From the NCBI RefSeq assembly GCF_028368855.1, contig NZ_JAQNCY010000011.1, positions 62,001 to 126,000 on the forward strand: a stretch of DNA of 64,000 nucleotides, in the 5' to 3' direction. The notes beneath the pieces are model-generated. The model had not been told where the DNA came from. It did not search any database and saw only the letters and a program-made list of their open reading frames with translations. This document shows positions 44,092 through 53,101 of this stretch, piece by piece. Source of the stretch: Leisingera sp. SS27 (GTDB lineage Bacteria; Pseudomonadota; Alphaproteobacteria; Rhodobacterales; Rhodobacteraceae). A program made the position numbers and the translations under genes. How positions within the stretch are numbered: the stretch's first letter is position 1; each line of letters opens with the position of its first letter.

Positions 44092-45438
44092 CTAGTTCTG
44101 CAGATATGCGTCCAGCGAGTCGTCCAGGGCGTCCTTCCACGGAGTGTGGTGCACGGGGGCCATGGTGCCGGTGATCACTGATTTGTAGGAGTTGTTGCGG
44201 AAGGCCATGATGTCCTGGGCCTTGTGCCCTTTCCATTCATAGAAGGCCTGGCAGGCGCCAGCCACGTCGAAGGTCGGGTAGTCCGTCTCCTCGATCAGTT
44301 CCAGCACATAGTCGCCCTGGTATTTGATCGCATATTTGACGTCGTCCGAAGCTTCCTCGCGCGCTTCCCGCTCTTTCACGTCGGCCAGCAGGGTTGCCTT
44401 GTCCGAAGGGATTTCGATCTTGCCCATGATCGCGTCGCGGACCCACCAGGCCTGGGCGTCGAACATGTTGAAGGTGAACCACTGATCCTGCATGCCCAGA
44501 TAGAACATCTTGGGATTATGAGCATAGACCACGCCCTTATACAGGTCGGCGGTGGCCAGGCGGTTGGCGGTTTTCAGGCGCAGATCGTCCGGCAGGAAGT
44601 TGAAGAAGTGCTTGTAGCCGGTGCAGAGGATGATCGCGTCGACCTCTTTCTGGGTGCCGTCAGCGAAGGTGGCAGTGTTGCCGGAAACAGATTCCAGCGC
44701 CGGAACCTCGTCCCAGTTGTCCGGCCATTTGAAGCCCATCGGTGCCGAGCGGTAGGAGGTGGTGATCGACTTGGCGCCGTATTTCCAGCATTGGGAGCCG
44801 ATGTCTTCGGCGGAGTAGGAGGCGCCGAGGATCAGGATGTCCTTGCCTGCGAATTCGCGGGCATCGCGGAAGTCATGGGCGTGCAGCACGCGGCCGTTGA
44901 AGGTGTCGAAACCGGGGTAGAACGGCACGTTCGGGGTCGAGAAGTGGCCCGAGGCGCAGATCACGTGGTCGAAGTCTTCCTTGTAGGTGCTGTCTTTTCT
45001 GTGGTCATGCACCGTGACAGTGAAGCTGCCCTTGTCCTCGTTGTATTCAACCCAGCGGATCGGGGAGCTGAAGCGGATCCACTTGCGTACGTCCGCCTTC
45101 TTCACCCGGCCCTCGATATAGTCGAACAGAACGGCGCGTGGCGGGTAGGAGGCGATCTGCTTGCCGAAGTGTTCCTCGAACGAATAGTCGGCAAATTCCA
45201 GACCTTCTTTTGGACCGTTCGACCACAGGTAGCGGTACATCGAGCAGTGCACCGGTTCGCCGTTCTCGTCCAGGCCGGTGCGCCAAGTGTAGTTCCACAG
45301 GCCGCCCCAGTCGTCCTGCTTTTCAAAGCAGACAATTTCCGGGATTTCCTCGCCCTTTTGGGCTGCGGACTGGAAGGCGCGCAGCTGGGCCAGGCCTGAT
45401 GGGCCGGCGCCGATGATGGCAATACGTTTCTTGGTCAT
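44092..45438 (-). CDS. tmm: Trimethylamine monooxygenase
   Basis: A protein of 448 residues, very close to the characterised Roseobacter Tmm along its whole length: [22 protein letters not shown] (FAD), [60 protein letters not shown] (NADPH) and the FMO motif [13 protein letters not shown]. It oxidises trimethylamine to the N-oxide with NADPH and oxygen. The next steps (TMAO demethylase) are not in the window. GGGAGAAC lies before the ATG, and a bipartite operator sits right upstream. Confidence 0.95.
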   Translation of the reverse strand: MTKKRIAIIGAGPSGLAQLRAFQSAAQKGEEIPEIVCFEKQDDWGGLWNYTWRTGLDENGEPVHCSMYRYLWSNGPKEGLEFADYSFEEHFGKQIASYPPRAVLFDYIEGRVKKADVRKWIRFSSPIRWVEYNEDKGSFTVTVHDHRKDSTYKEDFDHVICASGHFSTPNVPFYPGFDTFNGRVLHAHDFRDAREFAGKDILILGASYSAEDIGSQCWKYGAKSITTSYRSAPMGFKWPDNWDEVPALESVSGNTATFADGTQKEVDAIILCTGYKHFFNFLPDDLRLKTANRLATADLYKGVVYAHNPKMFYLGMQDQWFTFNMFDAQAWWVRDAIMGKIEIPSDKATLLADVKEREAREEASDDVKYAIKYQGDYVLELIEETDYPTFDVAGACQAFYEWKGHKAQDIMAFRNNSYKSVITGTMAPVHHTPWKDALDDSLDAYLQN

Positions 45439-45450
45439 CTGGTTCTCCCG

Positions 45451-45496
45451 TTGGTTCGGACCAATATTCTAATTTGGATCATTTGGTCTGGTCCAA
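45451..45496. promoter_or_regulatory. Bipartite operator upstream of tmm (A and B sites)
   Basis: Site A is TTGGTTCGGACCAA (45451-45464), a dyad TTGGT-N4-ACCAA starting 12 bp upstream of the tmm ATG. Site B is TTGGTCTGGTCCAA (45483-45496), 32 bp further on. The same two-site arrangement occurs in front of dmmD. It is a FadR/PdhR-like GntR motif, so the GntR gene at 46909-47637 is a likely partner. Confidence 0.75.
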
Positions 45497-45523
45497 TTAG
45501 GTCCAAACTTGCACCAATAAGTC

Positions 45524-45539
45524 AACATTTTTTCACATG
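45524..45539 (+). promoter_or_regulatory. AACATTTTTTCACATG motif upstream of the receptor gene
   Basis: This 16-mer matches AACAATTTTTCACATG at 53474-53489, upstream of the Amt gene, at 15 of 16 positions. It lies 61 bases before the ATG at 45601. It could be a shared activator site or promoter element for plus-strand genes of the cluster. Confidence 0.35.
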
Positions 45540-45600
45540 CGGAATGTTTTTGGGCGCAATTGGACTGGAAACACGTTGTTTTATTGGTAGGATTTCAAAC

Positions 45601-46902
45601 ATGACGACGAATAGTTTTGTGCACCAGCTGACCGCCCGCGCGGCCCTGCCGCGGCTGTCTGTGGGGATGGCAGAATCAGTGAATATTGGTTTCCTTGGTC
45701 CGCTTTCGGGGCCGGTGGAGAGCTGGGGTCTGCCTGGATTGAACGGCTGCCGAATCTGGGAGGACGGCCTTAATAAGGCTGGCGGGGTGCTGATTGGAGG
45801 GCGCCGGTATCCGATCCGGATCCACTCCTACGATTGCGGCTACGATCCCGAACGCGCGCTGGAAGGTGCGGTAGAACTGGTCCAGAGTCACAACGTCAAG
45901 CTGATGCTGATGCTGGGCGGTGACACCTTCGCGCCGGTGCGCGATTTCCTGATGCGCAACAAGGTGCTGACCTCCACCCTGCTGCCCAGCGATCTGTCAC
46001 CCGACACGCCATATCTGATTGCGCCAAGCGAGGCGCATCCGATCCAGAACGTGACCGGCGTGGCATGGCTCGCGGAGAACAGGCCGGAGCTGAAGACGGT
46101 TGCGCTGTGCAGTCAGGCCGATCTGCTGGGGCTGCCGGCGCAGGCGGTCTACCGGGCGGCGTTCAAGGCCGAAGGCCTGCAGATCCTGCGGGAGATACAG
46201 TATGATCCCAGCGCCAGTGATCCGGTGCCTGTGGTGGATCCGATGCTGGAGAGCGGCGCTGATATCCTGTGCTGGTGCTCATCTTATGCGCCGATGGTGC
46301 ATGCGATGACCGAATATGCCCATGCCAAGGGATTCAGGGGGCAGATCATCAGCTGCACCATGGATGGCTATGACCGGCTGGTGGCGCGGACATCGCCGGA
46401 CTTCATGGAAGGTGTGGTGTTCCAGTTCCCGGATTTCGACGACCCGATGCTGCGGGAGAAGGCGTTTTTCTTCAACCGGCCGCATGTGTTCTATGAGGAA
46501 TACAACCGGCGTTTCCCGGGCAGCTGGTCTGCGGTGAGCTGGGAATATGTGGCGATCCTGGATATCTGGCACAGCGCGGTGGAGAAGGCGGGATCGGTCG
46601 CGCCGCCATCTGTGCTGGCGGCAATGAAGCAGTTGGGTCATGTCACCCATGCCTTTGGTCATGCGGAATGGTGGGGTGAAGAAATATTTGGTATTTCCAA
46701 CGCCTTGGTGGGCGATTGGCCGGTGGTGACAATCCAGGAGGGTAAGGCGCGGATTGCAGATTTCAAGTCGATCCCCGCCTGGCTGTCGCAGCATTCCACC
46801 CTGCTGAAAGCGGAGATGGAGAGGCTGGGGCAGCTGTGGCATCAGCGGCTGGAAAGCGATGCGCCGGGCAGCGAAGTCAGCTCGCGCGCGGTCGAGACTT
46901 AA
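45601..46902 (+). CDS. Cytoplasmic type I periplasmic-binding-fold receptor (AmiC/urea-binding-like)
   Basis: A protein of 433 residues from ATG 45601. It has the Leu/Ile/Val-binding (ABC-transporter substrate-binding) fold: VNIGFLGPLSGPVESWGLPGLNGCRIWEDGLNKAGGVLIGGRRYPIRIHSYDCGYDPERALEGA, shown in parts, and SAVSWEYVAILDIWHSAVEKAG. There is no signal peptide, unlike transport binding proteins, and the context holds no permease genes. Proteins of this layout, such as AmiC, are ligand sensors for regulators. It is divergent from tmm and next to a GntR gene, so it may sense an amine. The ligand is unknown. Confidence 0.7.
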   Translation: MTTNSFVHQLTARAALPRLSVGMAESVNIGFLGPLSGPVESWGLPGLNGCRIWEDGLNKAGGVLIGGRRYPIRIHSYDCGYDPERALEGAVELVQSHNVKLMLMLGGDTFAPVRDFLMRNKVLTSTLLPSDLSPDTPYLIAPSEAHPIQNVTGVAWLAENRPELKTVALCSQADLLGLPAQAVYRAAFKAEGLQILREIQYDPSASDPVPVVDPMLESGADILCWCSSYAPMVHAMTEYAHAKGFRGQIISCTMDGYDRLVARTSPDFMEGVVFQFPDFDDPMLREKAFFFNRPHVFYEEYNRRFPGSWSAVSWEYVAILDIWHSAVEKAGSVAPPSVLAAMKQLGHVTHAFGHAEWWGEEIFGISNALVGDWPVVTIQEGKARIADFKSIPAWLSQHSTLLKAEMERLGQLWHQRLESDAPGSEVSSRAVET

Positions 46903-46908
46903 GCGGGT

Positions 46909-47637
46909 TCAGGCCTCCTGCAGCAGCAGCTTCTGCTCGTCGATCAGGTGCAGCTTGATGAACTCCACCGCCGATTCCACATCGCGTGAGGCGATGGCAT
47001 TGAAAAGCGTGTTGTAGCGTTTCTGATAGTCCTGAATCCGCTGCGGCGTCAGGTGGCGGCGGCGCAGTGCGGTGCGGTAGGACAAGCGGCAGGCCTCGAT
47101 CGTCAGCTCATAACAGGAATGCAGCAGCGGGTTGCCGGTGCCCTCAGCGATCTTGCGGTAGAGATCCTCCTCCGCATCGATGAATTCTCCGGGATCGGTG
47201 CGCACGGCCTCAACCCGGGACAGGATCTGATCCAGCTCCTCGATCTGGCGCGGGGTCATGTTGATCACAGCAAGGCGCACCATCTCCGGTTCCAGAATGC
47301 CGCGCACCACCAGGTGGTCGAGCGGTGAGACTTCGTTTGCCAGAGAGCTGTAGGAAGTCGCTTCGGGCTTGGGGTCGGAGCGGAATTTCACAAAACTGCC
47401 GGAACCTGCACGGCGGTGGATGACGTTCTGGGTGGCCAGAACGTCCAAAGCCTCTCGCACGGTATTGCGGGCGACGCCCAGTTCGGACGCAAGCGTGCGT
47501 TCCGACGGCAGCCGCGTATCCACCGGGTAGGTGCCGGATTTGATCCGGGCAAACAGCGTGTCGATCACCACCTGCACGGTGGCGCCAACGGAGTGGGTGG
47601 TCAGGATCTGCGAGGTGGTGTCTTCCGCTGAGCTCAT
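46909..47637 (-). CDS. GntR-family regulator, FadR subfamily (FCD domain)
   Basis: A protein of 242 residues from ATG 47637 (MSSAEDTTSQILTTHSVGATVQVVIDTLFARIK). The N-terminal winged helix is typical: SGTYPVDTRLPSERTLASELGVARNTVREALDVLATQNVIHRRAGSGSFVKF. The FCD domain follows (VRGILEPEMVRLAVINMTPRQIEELDQILSRVE and DAEEDLYRKIAEGTGNPLLHSCYELTIEACR). It lies seven bases beyond the convergent receptor gene. Members bind TTGGT-Nx-ACCAA-type dyads, which occur before tmm and dmmD. Confidence 0.87.
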   Translation of the reverse strand: MSSAEDTTSQILTTHSVGATVQVVIDTLFARIKSGTYPVDTRLPSERTLASELGVARNTVREALDVLATQNVIHRRAGSGSFVKFRSDPKPEATSYSSLANEVSPLDHLVVRGILEPEMVRLAVINMTPRQIEELDQILSRVEAVRTDPGEFIDAEEDLYRKIAEGTGNPLLHSCYELTIEACRLSYRTALRRRHLTPQRIQDYQKRYNTLFNAIASRDVESAVEFIKLHLIDEQKLLLQEA

Positions 47638-48224
47638 GATGTGTCTTTGTTCCGGGCTGTCTGAGCGGGAATCCCTGCTCCTGAGTGCTGTGCACACGCT
47701 GCGTATGCCGGAGCGGGTGGCGGTTTTGCAGGTGTTTTTCACAGCGGTGATTGGTGTTCAGATTAGCGGTTCCAATGCAGGTCAGCAAGGATGCTCAGGC
47801 GAATTGGTTCTGTGCTGCGGTGTTGTCACGGGTTGTCAAAAGGAGTCTTAGCTTGCTGTTTTTACGCCATTTTGGATTCTCATGCCGGTGCATTGCGTTG
47901 GTAAGCCGCAGAATTGGTGCCTTTTTGGTTCACGAGCCGCAACGACCAGCCAGGGCGGGGTTCCCTTGGGGGTGGCGATGTGTGCCTGCCCGTCTGAGTT
48001 GCGCAGAATTCCGGCGCGGGAAATGGGCCGCTATACGGGGCGCTGGACTTCAGATGGCAGACGCAGCGCAGCGGCAACAATTTTCTTTCCTGTGGCGGTA
48101 GGGGGTTGGGAAAAATGAGTAACCGCAGTAAAATAATTTTCGCAGCATTCCTTGCGCTGGGGAAAGTTTTTACATATCGGCTGCTGCGCGCTTGTCAGAC
48201 GCCATCCATAAGGAAGATAACACA
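47638..48224. other. Intergenic region of about 590 bp with no gene
   Basis: No convincing ORF. It contains three TTGGT half-sites (TTGGTAAG, TTGGTGCC, TTGGTTCA at about 47899-47936) and the X-type palindrome near 48130. It lies between the divergent GntR gene and the XRE-cupin gene and must hold both promoters. Confidence 0.5.
48128..48142. promoter_or_regulatory. Palindrome GTAAAATAATTTTCG upstream of the XRE-cupin gene
   Basis: Its core AAAATAATTTT (48130-48140) is a dyad. It resembles GGAAAATAATTTTCC before amt (53528-53542) and GGAAAATAAGTTTCA before mgsA (55243-55257). It starts 97 bp upstream of the GTG of the XRE-cupin gene, a position for autoregulation. Confidence 0.5.
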
Positions 48225-48881
48225 GTGGCTAAACTCAAAGACGATAGTGACGCAGTGGCAAATAACCTTTCCCAAGATCCGCACCGGGTCCGCGATGGTG
48301 CAGAAAAAGTTCTGGAAGTGGCAATCGGCCGCGAAGTTCGGTCGTTCCGGCGGCAGCAGGGGATTACGGTGGCGGAGCTGGCCAACCTGACCGGGCTGTC
48401 GATCGGGATGCTGTCGAAGATCGAAAACGGCAATACCTCGCCGTCGCTGACCACTTTGCAGCTGCTGGCCAACGCGCTGAGCGTGCCGATCACGTCATTT
48501 TTCCGGCGTTTCGAGGAGAGCCGCGAGGCGGTGCACACCAAATCCGGTGAAGGCGCGGAGACCGAGCGCGCAGGCACACGGGCGGGCCACCAGTACCAGC
48601 TGCTTGGTCATCTGGGCGCCAATGCCTCTGGCGTGATGGTGGAGCCTTACATGATCACCCTGACCGAGGAGTCGGATGTGTTCCCGACCTTCCAGCATGA
48701 CGGAGTGGAAATGCTCTATATGCTGGAGGGTGAGGTGGATTACCGGCACGGCGACAAGGTGTTTCCGCTGAAGCCTGGGGACACGCTGTTCTTTGACGCG
48801 GATGCGCCGCACGGGCCCGAGGAGCTGGTCAAGCTGCCGGCGCGCTATCTGTCGATCATTTCCTACCCGCAATCGAGCTGA
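48225..48881 (+). CDS. XRE-family regulator with C-terminal cupin domain
   Basis: A protein of 218 residues from GTG 48225, preceded by AAGGAAG; TTG 48192 lacks a ribosome site. The XRE-type HTH is REVRSFRRQQGITVAELANLTGLSIGMLSKIENGNTSPSLTTLQLLANALSVPITSFF. The cupin half has FQHDGVEMLYMLEGEVDYRHGDKVFPLKPGDTLFFDADAPHGPEEL with metal-binding-like His and Glu. PuuR-like regulators of this type respond to amines. A palindrome shared with amt and mgs promoters suggests it controls methylamine assimilation. Confidence 0.85.
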   Translation: MAKLKDDSDAVANNLSQDPHRVRDGAEKVLEVAIGREVRSFRRQQGITVAELANLTGLSIGMLSKIENGNTSPSLTTLQLLANALSVPITSFFRRFEESREAVHTKSGEGAETERAGTRAGHQYQLLGHLGANASGVMVEPYMITLTEESDVFPTFQHDGVEMLYMLEGEVDYRHGDKVFPLKPGDTLFFDADAPHGPEELVKLPARYLSIISYPQSS

Positions 48882-48895
48882 CGCACGGCGGCGGT

Positions 48896-49085
48896 GCTCC
48901 CGCCGGTTCCGCGGCATCAGAAGATGCCCCTCACCGTTGGGCGTGGCGCCGCGCGATGCGCGGCGCGGTTGCGTTCTGCGGCTGCCTTGCCGGCTGCCGC
49001 CTGCAGCGCGCCTTGCGCGCTGCCCGGCCCAACGCCGCGCGGGCGGCAGGCGCAGCCTGCGGCCTGATGCTAGGGCGGGAGAGCC
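48896..49085 (+). repeat. Structured intergenic repeat, copy 3
   Basis: It opens with GCTCCCGCC (48896-48904) and closes with GGCGGGAGAGCC (49074-49085). Inside: hairpin GGCATC/GATGCC (48913-48928), the core CCGTTGGGCGTGG (48934-48946), hairpin GCGCCGCGC/GCGCGGCGC with loop GAT (48946-48966), hairpin GCAGCGCGC/GCGCGCTGC (49003-49023), GCCCAAC (49027-49033) and hairpin GCAGGC/GCCTGC (49046-49060). It lies between the convergent XRE-cupin and dmmC genes. Confidence 0.78.
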
Positions 49086-49189
49086 TGTTTCAGTTCGGCA
49101 AAAAGAAACTGCCGGAGCCAGAGGCAACGGCAGTCAGTATAGCGGGCCTAAGTGACAGGGGTAGGGACGGCCCGCAAGTCCGCTCGGGA

Positions 49190-50236
49190 TCAGTCGTCGT
49201 CGGGCCAGATGCCGTCCGAGGTCGGGCTGCCGTCGTCAAACTGCGACAGGTACTCGACCATCAGCGGCCGATTGTCGATGAAGCCCTTGTAGGTTGCCAG
49301 CTCCTCCGGCAGGTCGCGGATCACCCGGTGCAGGCGGCGCGCCCATTTCGGAACCGTTACAAGATCTTCAAACCGGATCAGGTAGCAGCGGATAGGGAAC
49401 ACCAGCGCGTTTGAGCGCGGCAGGCGGAAGAAGGTCTGCAACTCGACCCGCAGGTGCTGCTTCTCGCCGATGTTTTCCATCGTCAGCCCCTGCTTCATCA
49501 CGCCCCACTTGTGGTAGTTCTCGGGGCTGGTGTCCAGGAGCGGGTTCACCGTCATTGTCCAGTTCAGGCGGCGGGCGGGCTGGCCCTGCTGGATGTTCAG
49601 AAGGAACTTCAGCGCCCGCACGAAGATGCCCATCTCATGCGCCTTGGGCACTGGAGCGTGCCATTCGAAGAAGTTCATGCCGATGTCGAAATCCAGCGAC
49701 CAATCGGCCTGGGTGGTGACCATGCCGGCATCCATCCACAGGTTGTCGTCGCGCTGGTCAAGCACCGCAAAGTCGCCCTGGGTCTGGCGGGTGATGTATT
49801 CCATCGGGCCGTAGGGCAGGGTGCTTTCATCGAGGAAGGTGAAGGTGTCGTCGATGCCCAGCGGCTTGTTGATCCAGCGCCAGCGGTTGCCGTCCTTGTG
49901 CAGTTCGAACAGGTCCGGATACTCGCGCGCCTTGGCTTCCATGATCAGCTCGACCAGGTCCCAGCCCGCGAGGGTCATATGCGGCAGCGACTGGCAGCGC
50001 AGCGGGTCGTTTGCCAGCACCCGGGCGCGGTCCTTCATTTCGGAGACATAGTGCTCATCCACGTCGAAGGTGCGTTCAAACACCGAGCCGGGCCGGTAGG
50101 AGGTGTGCGGCTCCATGTTCACCGAATACATGTAGCTGTCTTCGTGGAACGGGAAGGGGAAGCGTTTGATCGCCCAGTCCGAGTTCTTGAAGGTGAAGTC
50201 GCCGTGGAAGGTTTCGTCGTTGAATTGAATGGTCAT
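49190..50236 (-). CDS. dmmC: Dimethylamine monooxygenase subunit C (DUF3445, haem-dependent N-demethylase)
   Basis: A protein of 348 residues of the HDOD/DUF3445 family: FKNSDWAIKRFPFPFHEDSYMYSVNMEPHTSYRPG, SLPHMTLAGWDLVELIMEAKAREYPDLF, FFEWHAPVPKAHEMGIFVRALKFLLNIQQGQPARRLNWTMTVNPLLDTSPENYHKWG (parts) and RVELQTFFRLPRSNALVFPIRCYLI. It is the oxygen-activating haem subunit, which demethylates dimethylamine to methylamine and formaldehyde. The gene order dmmD-A-B-C in one operon matches the described marine cluster. The acidic C-terminus ends PTSDGIWPDDD. Confidence 0.87.
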   Translation of the reverse strand: MTIQFNDETFHGDFTFKNSDWAIKRFPFPFHEDSYMYSVNMEPHTSYRPGSVFERTFDVDEHYVSEMKDRARVLANDPLRCQSLPHMTLAGWDLVELIMEAKAREYPDLFELHKDGNRWRWINKPLGIDDTFTFLDESTLPYGPMEYITRQTQGDFAVLDQRDDNLWMDAGMVTTQADWSLDFDIGMNFFEWHAPVPKAHEMGIFVRALKFLLNIQQGQPARRLNWTMTVNPLLDTSPENYHKWGVMKQGLTMENIGEKQHLRVELQTFFRLPRSNALVFPIRCYLIRFEDLVTVPKWARRLHRVIRDLPEELATYKGFIDNRPLMVEYLSQFDDGSPTSDGIWPDDD

Positions 50237-50247
50237 ATCTGTCTCCC

Positions 50248-51213
50248 TCAGCGGTCCAGGACCAGGGTTTTGCCTTCAAAGCGTGAAACGCAGGGCATGA
50301 TGTGTTTGCCGCCTGCCTTTTGCTCGTCGGTCAGCCAATGGTCATAGTGCAGGAACTTGCCGTCGTAGCCGATGACATTGGTTTCGCACTGGCCGCAGGC
50401 GCCGCCGCGGCAGAGGTAGGGGGCGTCGATGCCGGCCGCTTCCAGCGCTTCGAGCAGCGATTGATGCTCGCCGACCTGAACGATCTTGTTGGAGACCGCG
50501 CATTTGACCTCGAACGGTTTGCCTGAGGCAGGTGCCAGGAATTCCTCGGAATGCACCGCCTCGCGCGGCCAGCCCATCTCCCCGGCGGTGGAATGAACCC
50601 AGTTGATCATGCCCTTGGGGCCGCAGACGTAGACATGGGTGCCCAGCGGCTGGTTGGCGAGCAGGGTCTTGAGGTCGATCGCCTCTTTCTGGTCGTCATG
50701 GTAGATGTGCACCTTGCCCGGGTAGCGCTCTGCCAGCTCCTTGGCGTAGGTGCCGAGAGAGGCTGTGCGGACCGAATAGTGCAGCTCGAAATTGCCGCCC
50801 ATCATCGACAGCTGGTGCATCTGCGCCATGAAGGGGGTGATGCCGATGCCGCCGGCCAGCATCAGGTGTTTCTTCGCGCGCAGATCCAGCGAAAACAGGT
50901 TCACCGGGTTGGAGATCACCATCTCCATGCCCTCTTTGACCTTGTTGTGCATGAACTTGGAGCCGCCGCGGCCCTGATCGTCGCGCCGCACTGAGATCGT
51001 ATAGGCGCCGCGGTCGGCCGGGTTGGACATCAGCGAATAGGCGTTCAGGCGGGTGATGTCGCCGTCCTGCATTTCCACCACGGTATGCGCCCCGCCCGAG
51101 AAGGTGGGCAGGTCGCCGCCGCCGGTGCGGACGAATTTGAAACGGGTGACAAGGTCATTGATTGGTTTGACCTCGGCCACGGTGACATTCAGTTTTGCGG
51201 TGCCAGCACTCAT
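50248..51213 (-). CDS. dmmB: Dimethylamine monooxygenase reductase subunit B
   Basis: A protein of 321 residues from ATG 51213, overlapping the dmmA stop as ATGA. The order is a flavin-binding barrel (RLNAYSLMSNPADRGAYTISVRRDDQGRGGSKFMH), an NAD-binding domain (MLAGGIGITPFMAQMHQL, then YVCGPKGMINWV) and a C-terminal plant-type 2Fe-2S domain with CRGGACGQCETN and a later MPC. It passes electrons from NADH to the haem subunit DmmC. The family is the phthalate-dioxygenase reductase type. Confidence 0.88.
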   Translation of the reverse strand: MSAGTAKLNVTVAEVKPINDLVTRFKFVRTGGGDLPTFSGGAHTVVEMQDGDITRLNAYSLMSNPADRGAYTISVRRDDQGRGGSKFMHNKVKEGMEMVISNPVNLFSLDLRAKKHLMLAGGIGITPFMAQMHQLSMMGGNFELHYSVRTASLGTYAKELAERYPGKVHIYHDDQKEAIDLKTLLANQPLGTHVYVCGPKGMINWVHSTAGEMGWPREAVHSEEFLAPASGKPFEVKCAVSNKIVQVGEHQSLLEALEAAGIDAPYLCRGGACGQCETNVIGYDGKFLHYDHWLTDEQKAGGKHIMPCVSRFEGKTLVLDR

Positions 51214-51821
51214 TTGAACAGCTCCACTTTCTCGGGAATGTTGCCCGGATCCTCGGCATCCACCCGCACGCCCTGAAAGGCGGCGAGGCGGCGCGAATAG
51301 TGATCGCGCACAAACAGGCTGAGGCCGCAGTGGCTGCATTCGAAGGGGTCGGTGGTGACGTCTTCGGTGATGCCTTTGCAGTGCACGCATTGCATACGCC
51401 GCGCGGTGGAGCCGCGGTGCTCGGTCTGGATCGCGGTGTGCGGGATGCCGGCAGCTGTGGCCTCGGCCATGGCCTGGCCCATCAGGCTTTCGGTGCCGCT
51501 CAGATATACCTGGGTGCCCATGTGGCAATCCTGCAGGGCACGGCGGATGCGGCTTTGCGCGGCTTCATAAGAGGGGCCTGCATAGTATTGGCCCGCACCC
51601 AGTTCTTCGAGCTGACTGCTGTATTTGGTGCCGGTTTTCTTGGGGATGTAGATGACATGGGCCTTGGCCCAGAAATCCTTGTCCGCAGATTCGGCCAGAT
51701 CGAGGATTGCCTCGGCGCCTTCGGCGTCGGCGATCATCAGGTGGCCGCTGCCGGAGCGGGCCTCAAGCTCACCGTAAACCGGGCGGCTGGTGATTGAAGG
51801 GGGGAATTCGGTCTTAGACAT
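51210..51821 (-). CDS. dmmA: Dimethylamine monooxygenase subunit A (zinc-ribbon protein)
   Basis: A protein of 203 residues from ATG 51821 (MSKTEFPPSITSRPVYGELEARSGSGHL). Two CxxC pairs near the C-terminus (QCVHCKGITED and ECSHCGLSLFVRDHYSRR) form a rubredoxin- or zinc-ribbon-like site. The middle part (GTQVYLSGTESLMGQAMAEATAAGIPHTAIQTEHRGSTARRMQ) is typical of the DmmA family. Its exact part in the enzyme is not known from sequence. The gene lies between dmmD and dmmB. Confidence 0.83.
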   Translation of the reverse strand: MSKTEFPPSITSRPVYGELEARSGSGHLMIADAEGAEAILDLAESADKDFWAKAHVIYIPKKTGTKYSSQLEELGAGQYYAGPSYEAAQSRIRRALQDCHMGTQVYLSGTESLMGQAMAEATAAGIPHTAIQTEHRGSTARRMQCVHCKGITEDVTTDPFECSHCGLSLFVRDHYSRRLAAFQGVRVDAEDPGNIPEKVELFK

Positions 51822-51892
51822 GTGGGTCGCTTTTCCTGCAGTCCAGGTGAACGAAAGCGGGCGCCCCCGAACGGGAGCGCCCGGGATCCGGA

Positions 51893-53038
51893 TCAGCCCT
51901 TTGCGGTGCGGATCGATTTGTCCTTGTCGTAGAAGGGCATCTCTTCGGCGGTGGCGGGGATCTCGGTGCCGTCGCTGTTGCGGACGGTCAACTCGGTGCC
52001 GGGCTTGGCGCAAGCCACCGGCATCCGGGCGATGCCCACGTTGTGCTTGTTCACGTCGGAGTACATTCCATAGGTGACCACGCCGACCTTTTCGCCGTTT
52101 TGCAGCAGGTCTGCGCCTTCATCTGCCGGTGTGGTGCCTTCCAGCATGACGCCGTAGATCTTGAAGCGTTCCTTGCCTTCGGCGGCATAGTGGTTCTCCG
52201 CGCCGATGAATCCGGTCTTGCCCGGAGAGACGGTGAACTCGAGGCCCAGTTCCCACAGGGTGTCGCCGCAGGGCTCATCGTCGAACGGGTAGGTCTCGGA
52301 GTTGTCGCCCGGATAGAACAGCAGGTAGCTTTCGGTGCGCAGCAGGTCGAGGGTGGAGAACTGCACTGGAACGATGCCCAGCCCCGCGCCCTTGTCCAGG
52401 ATGCTGTCCCAGAGGTGCACCGCATCCTTCGCCTGGCAGAAGATTTCATAGCCGCGCTCGCCGGTGTAGCCGGTGCGCGAGATCATCACCGGGCAGCCGA
52501 ACAGCTTGGTCTGGATGATGCCGAAATAAGCCAGGTCACGGATGCCGGGCACAAATTCGGCCAGGAAATCCACGGCGACGGGGCCTTGCAGCGACATGTC
52601 GTGCAGGTTGTCGTCGAACACAACCGAGCAGTTCTTGCCGGCGGCGACGGTGCTGAGCTGCTCCATGCCGGTGCCGGTACCGTGGACTACCATCCAGCTG
52701 TTCACCGACAGGCGGTAGATGATGCAGTCATCCACGAACTTGCCCTGCTCATTCAGGATCGAGGCGTAGGTGGAGCGACCTGGCATGATCTTTTCGACGT
52801 TGCGGGTGGTGACTCGGTCGATGACCTGGGCGGCGTGCTCGCCCACGACGTGGACTTTCTTGAGGCCGGACACGTCCATGAGGCCTGCCTTGGTGCGCAC
52901 CGCCTCATAGTCGGCCTTGGCGCGCTCGGGGGTGTGGTCATAGAACCAGGCGGTTCCCATGCCGTTCCAATCTTCCAGCTCGCCGCCGATTTCCTTGTGG
53001 CGCTGCGCCAGTGCTGAAGTCCGCCAGATGATGGCCAT
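51893..53038 (-). CDS. dmmD: Dimethylamine monooxygenase-associated GcvT-like protein DmmD
   Basis: A protein of 381 residues from ATG 53038. It has the GcvT/aminomethyltransferase fold: [60 protein letters not shown] (parts), [21 protein letters not shown] and the C-terminal barrel [18 protein letters not shown]. GcvT-like proteins bind tetrahydrofolate, so it could trap the formaldehyde released by DmmC as methylene-tetrahydrofolate. It is the first gene of the operon and sits right behind a bipartite operator. Confidence 0.87.
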   Translation of the reverse strand: MAIIWRTSALAQRHKEIGGELEDWNGMGTAWFYDHTPERAKADYEAVRTKAGLMDVSGLKKVHVVGEHAAQVIDRVTTRNVEKIMPGRSTYASILNEQGKFVDDCIIYRLSVNSWMVVHGTGTGMEQLSTVAAGKNCSVVFDDNLHDMSLQGPVAVDFLAEFVPGIRDLAYFGIIQTKLFGCPVMISRTGYTGERGYEIFCQAKDAVHLWDSILDKGAGLGIVPVQFSTLDLLRTESYLLFYPGDNSETYPFDDEPCGDTLWELGLEFTVSPGKTGFIGAENHYAAEGKERFKIYGVMLEGTTPADEGADLLQNGEKVGVVTYGMYSDVNKHNVGIARMPVACAKPGTELTVRNSDGTEIPATAEEMPFYDKDKSIRTAKG

Positions 53039-53054
53039 TGTTTGCGTCTCCCTA

Positions 53055-53101
53055 TTGGTGCGGACCAAAACTCTTGATTTGGTTCCTTTGGTCCGGTCCA
53101 G
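53055..53101. promoter_or_regulatory. Bipartite operator upstream of dmmDABC (A and B sites)
   Basis: Site A is TTGGTGCGGACCAA (53055-53068), starting 16 bp upstream of the dmmD ATG. Site B is TTGGTCCGGTCCAG (53088-53101). A is 13/14 identical to the tmm A site and B is 12/14 identical to the tmm B site, and the spacing is 33 bp against 32. tmm and dmmDABC are therefore probably under one repressor. Confidence 0.78.

Noticed and set aside
47751-48101. 116-codon frame between GntR and XRE genes
   Set aside because: Overlapping frames of similar quality, no motif, no ribosome site.
48896-49085. Structured repeat taken as a simple rho-independent terminator
   Set aside because: It has no T tract, several nested hairpins and a conserved core; a terminator role remains possible but does not explain the core.
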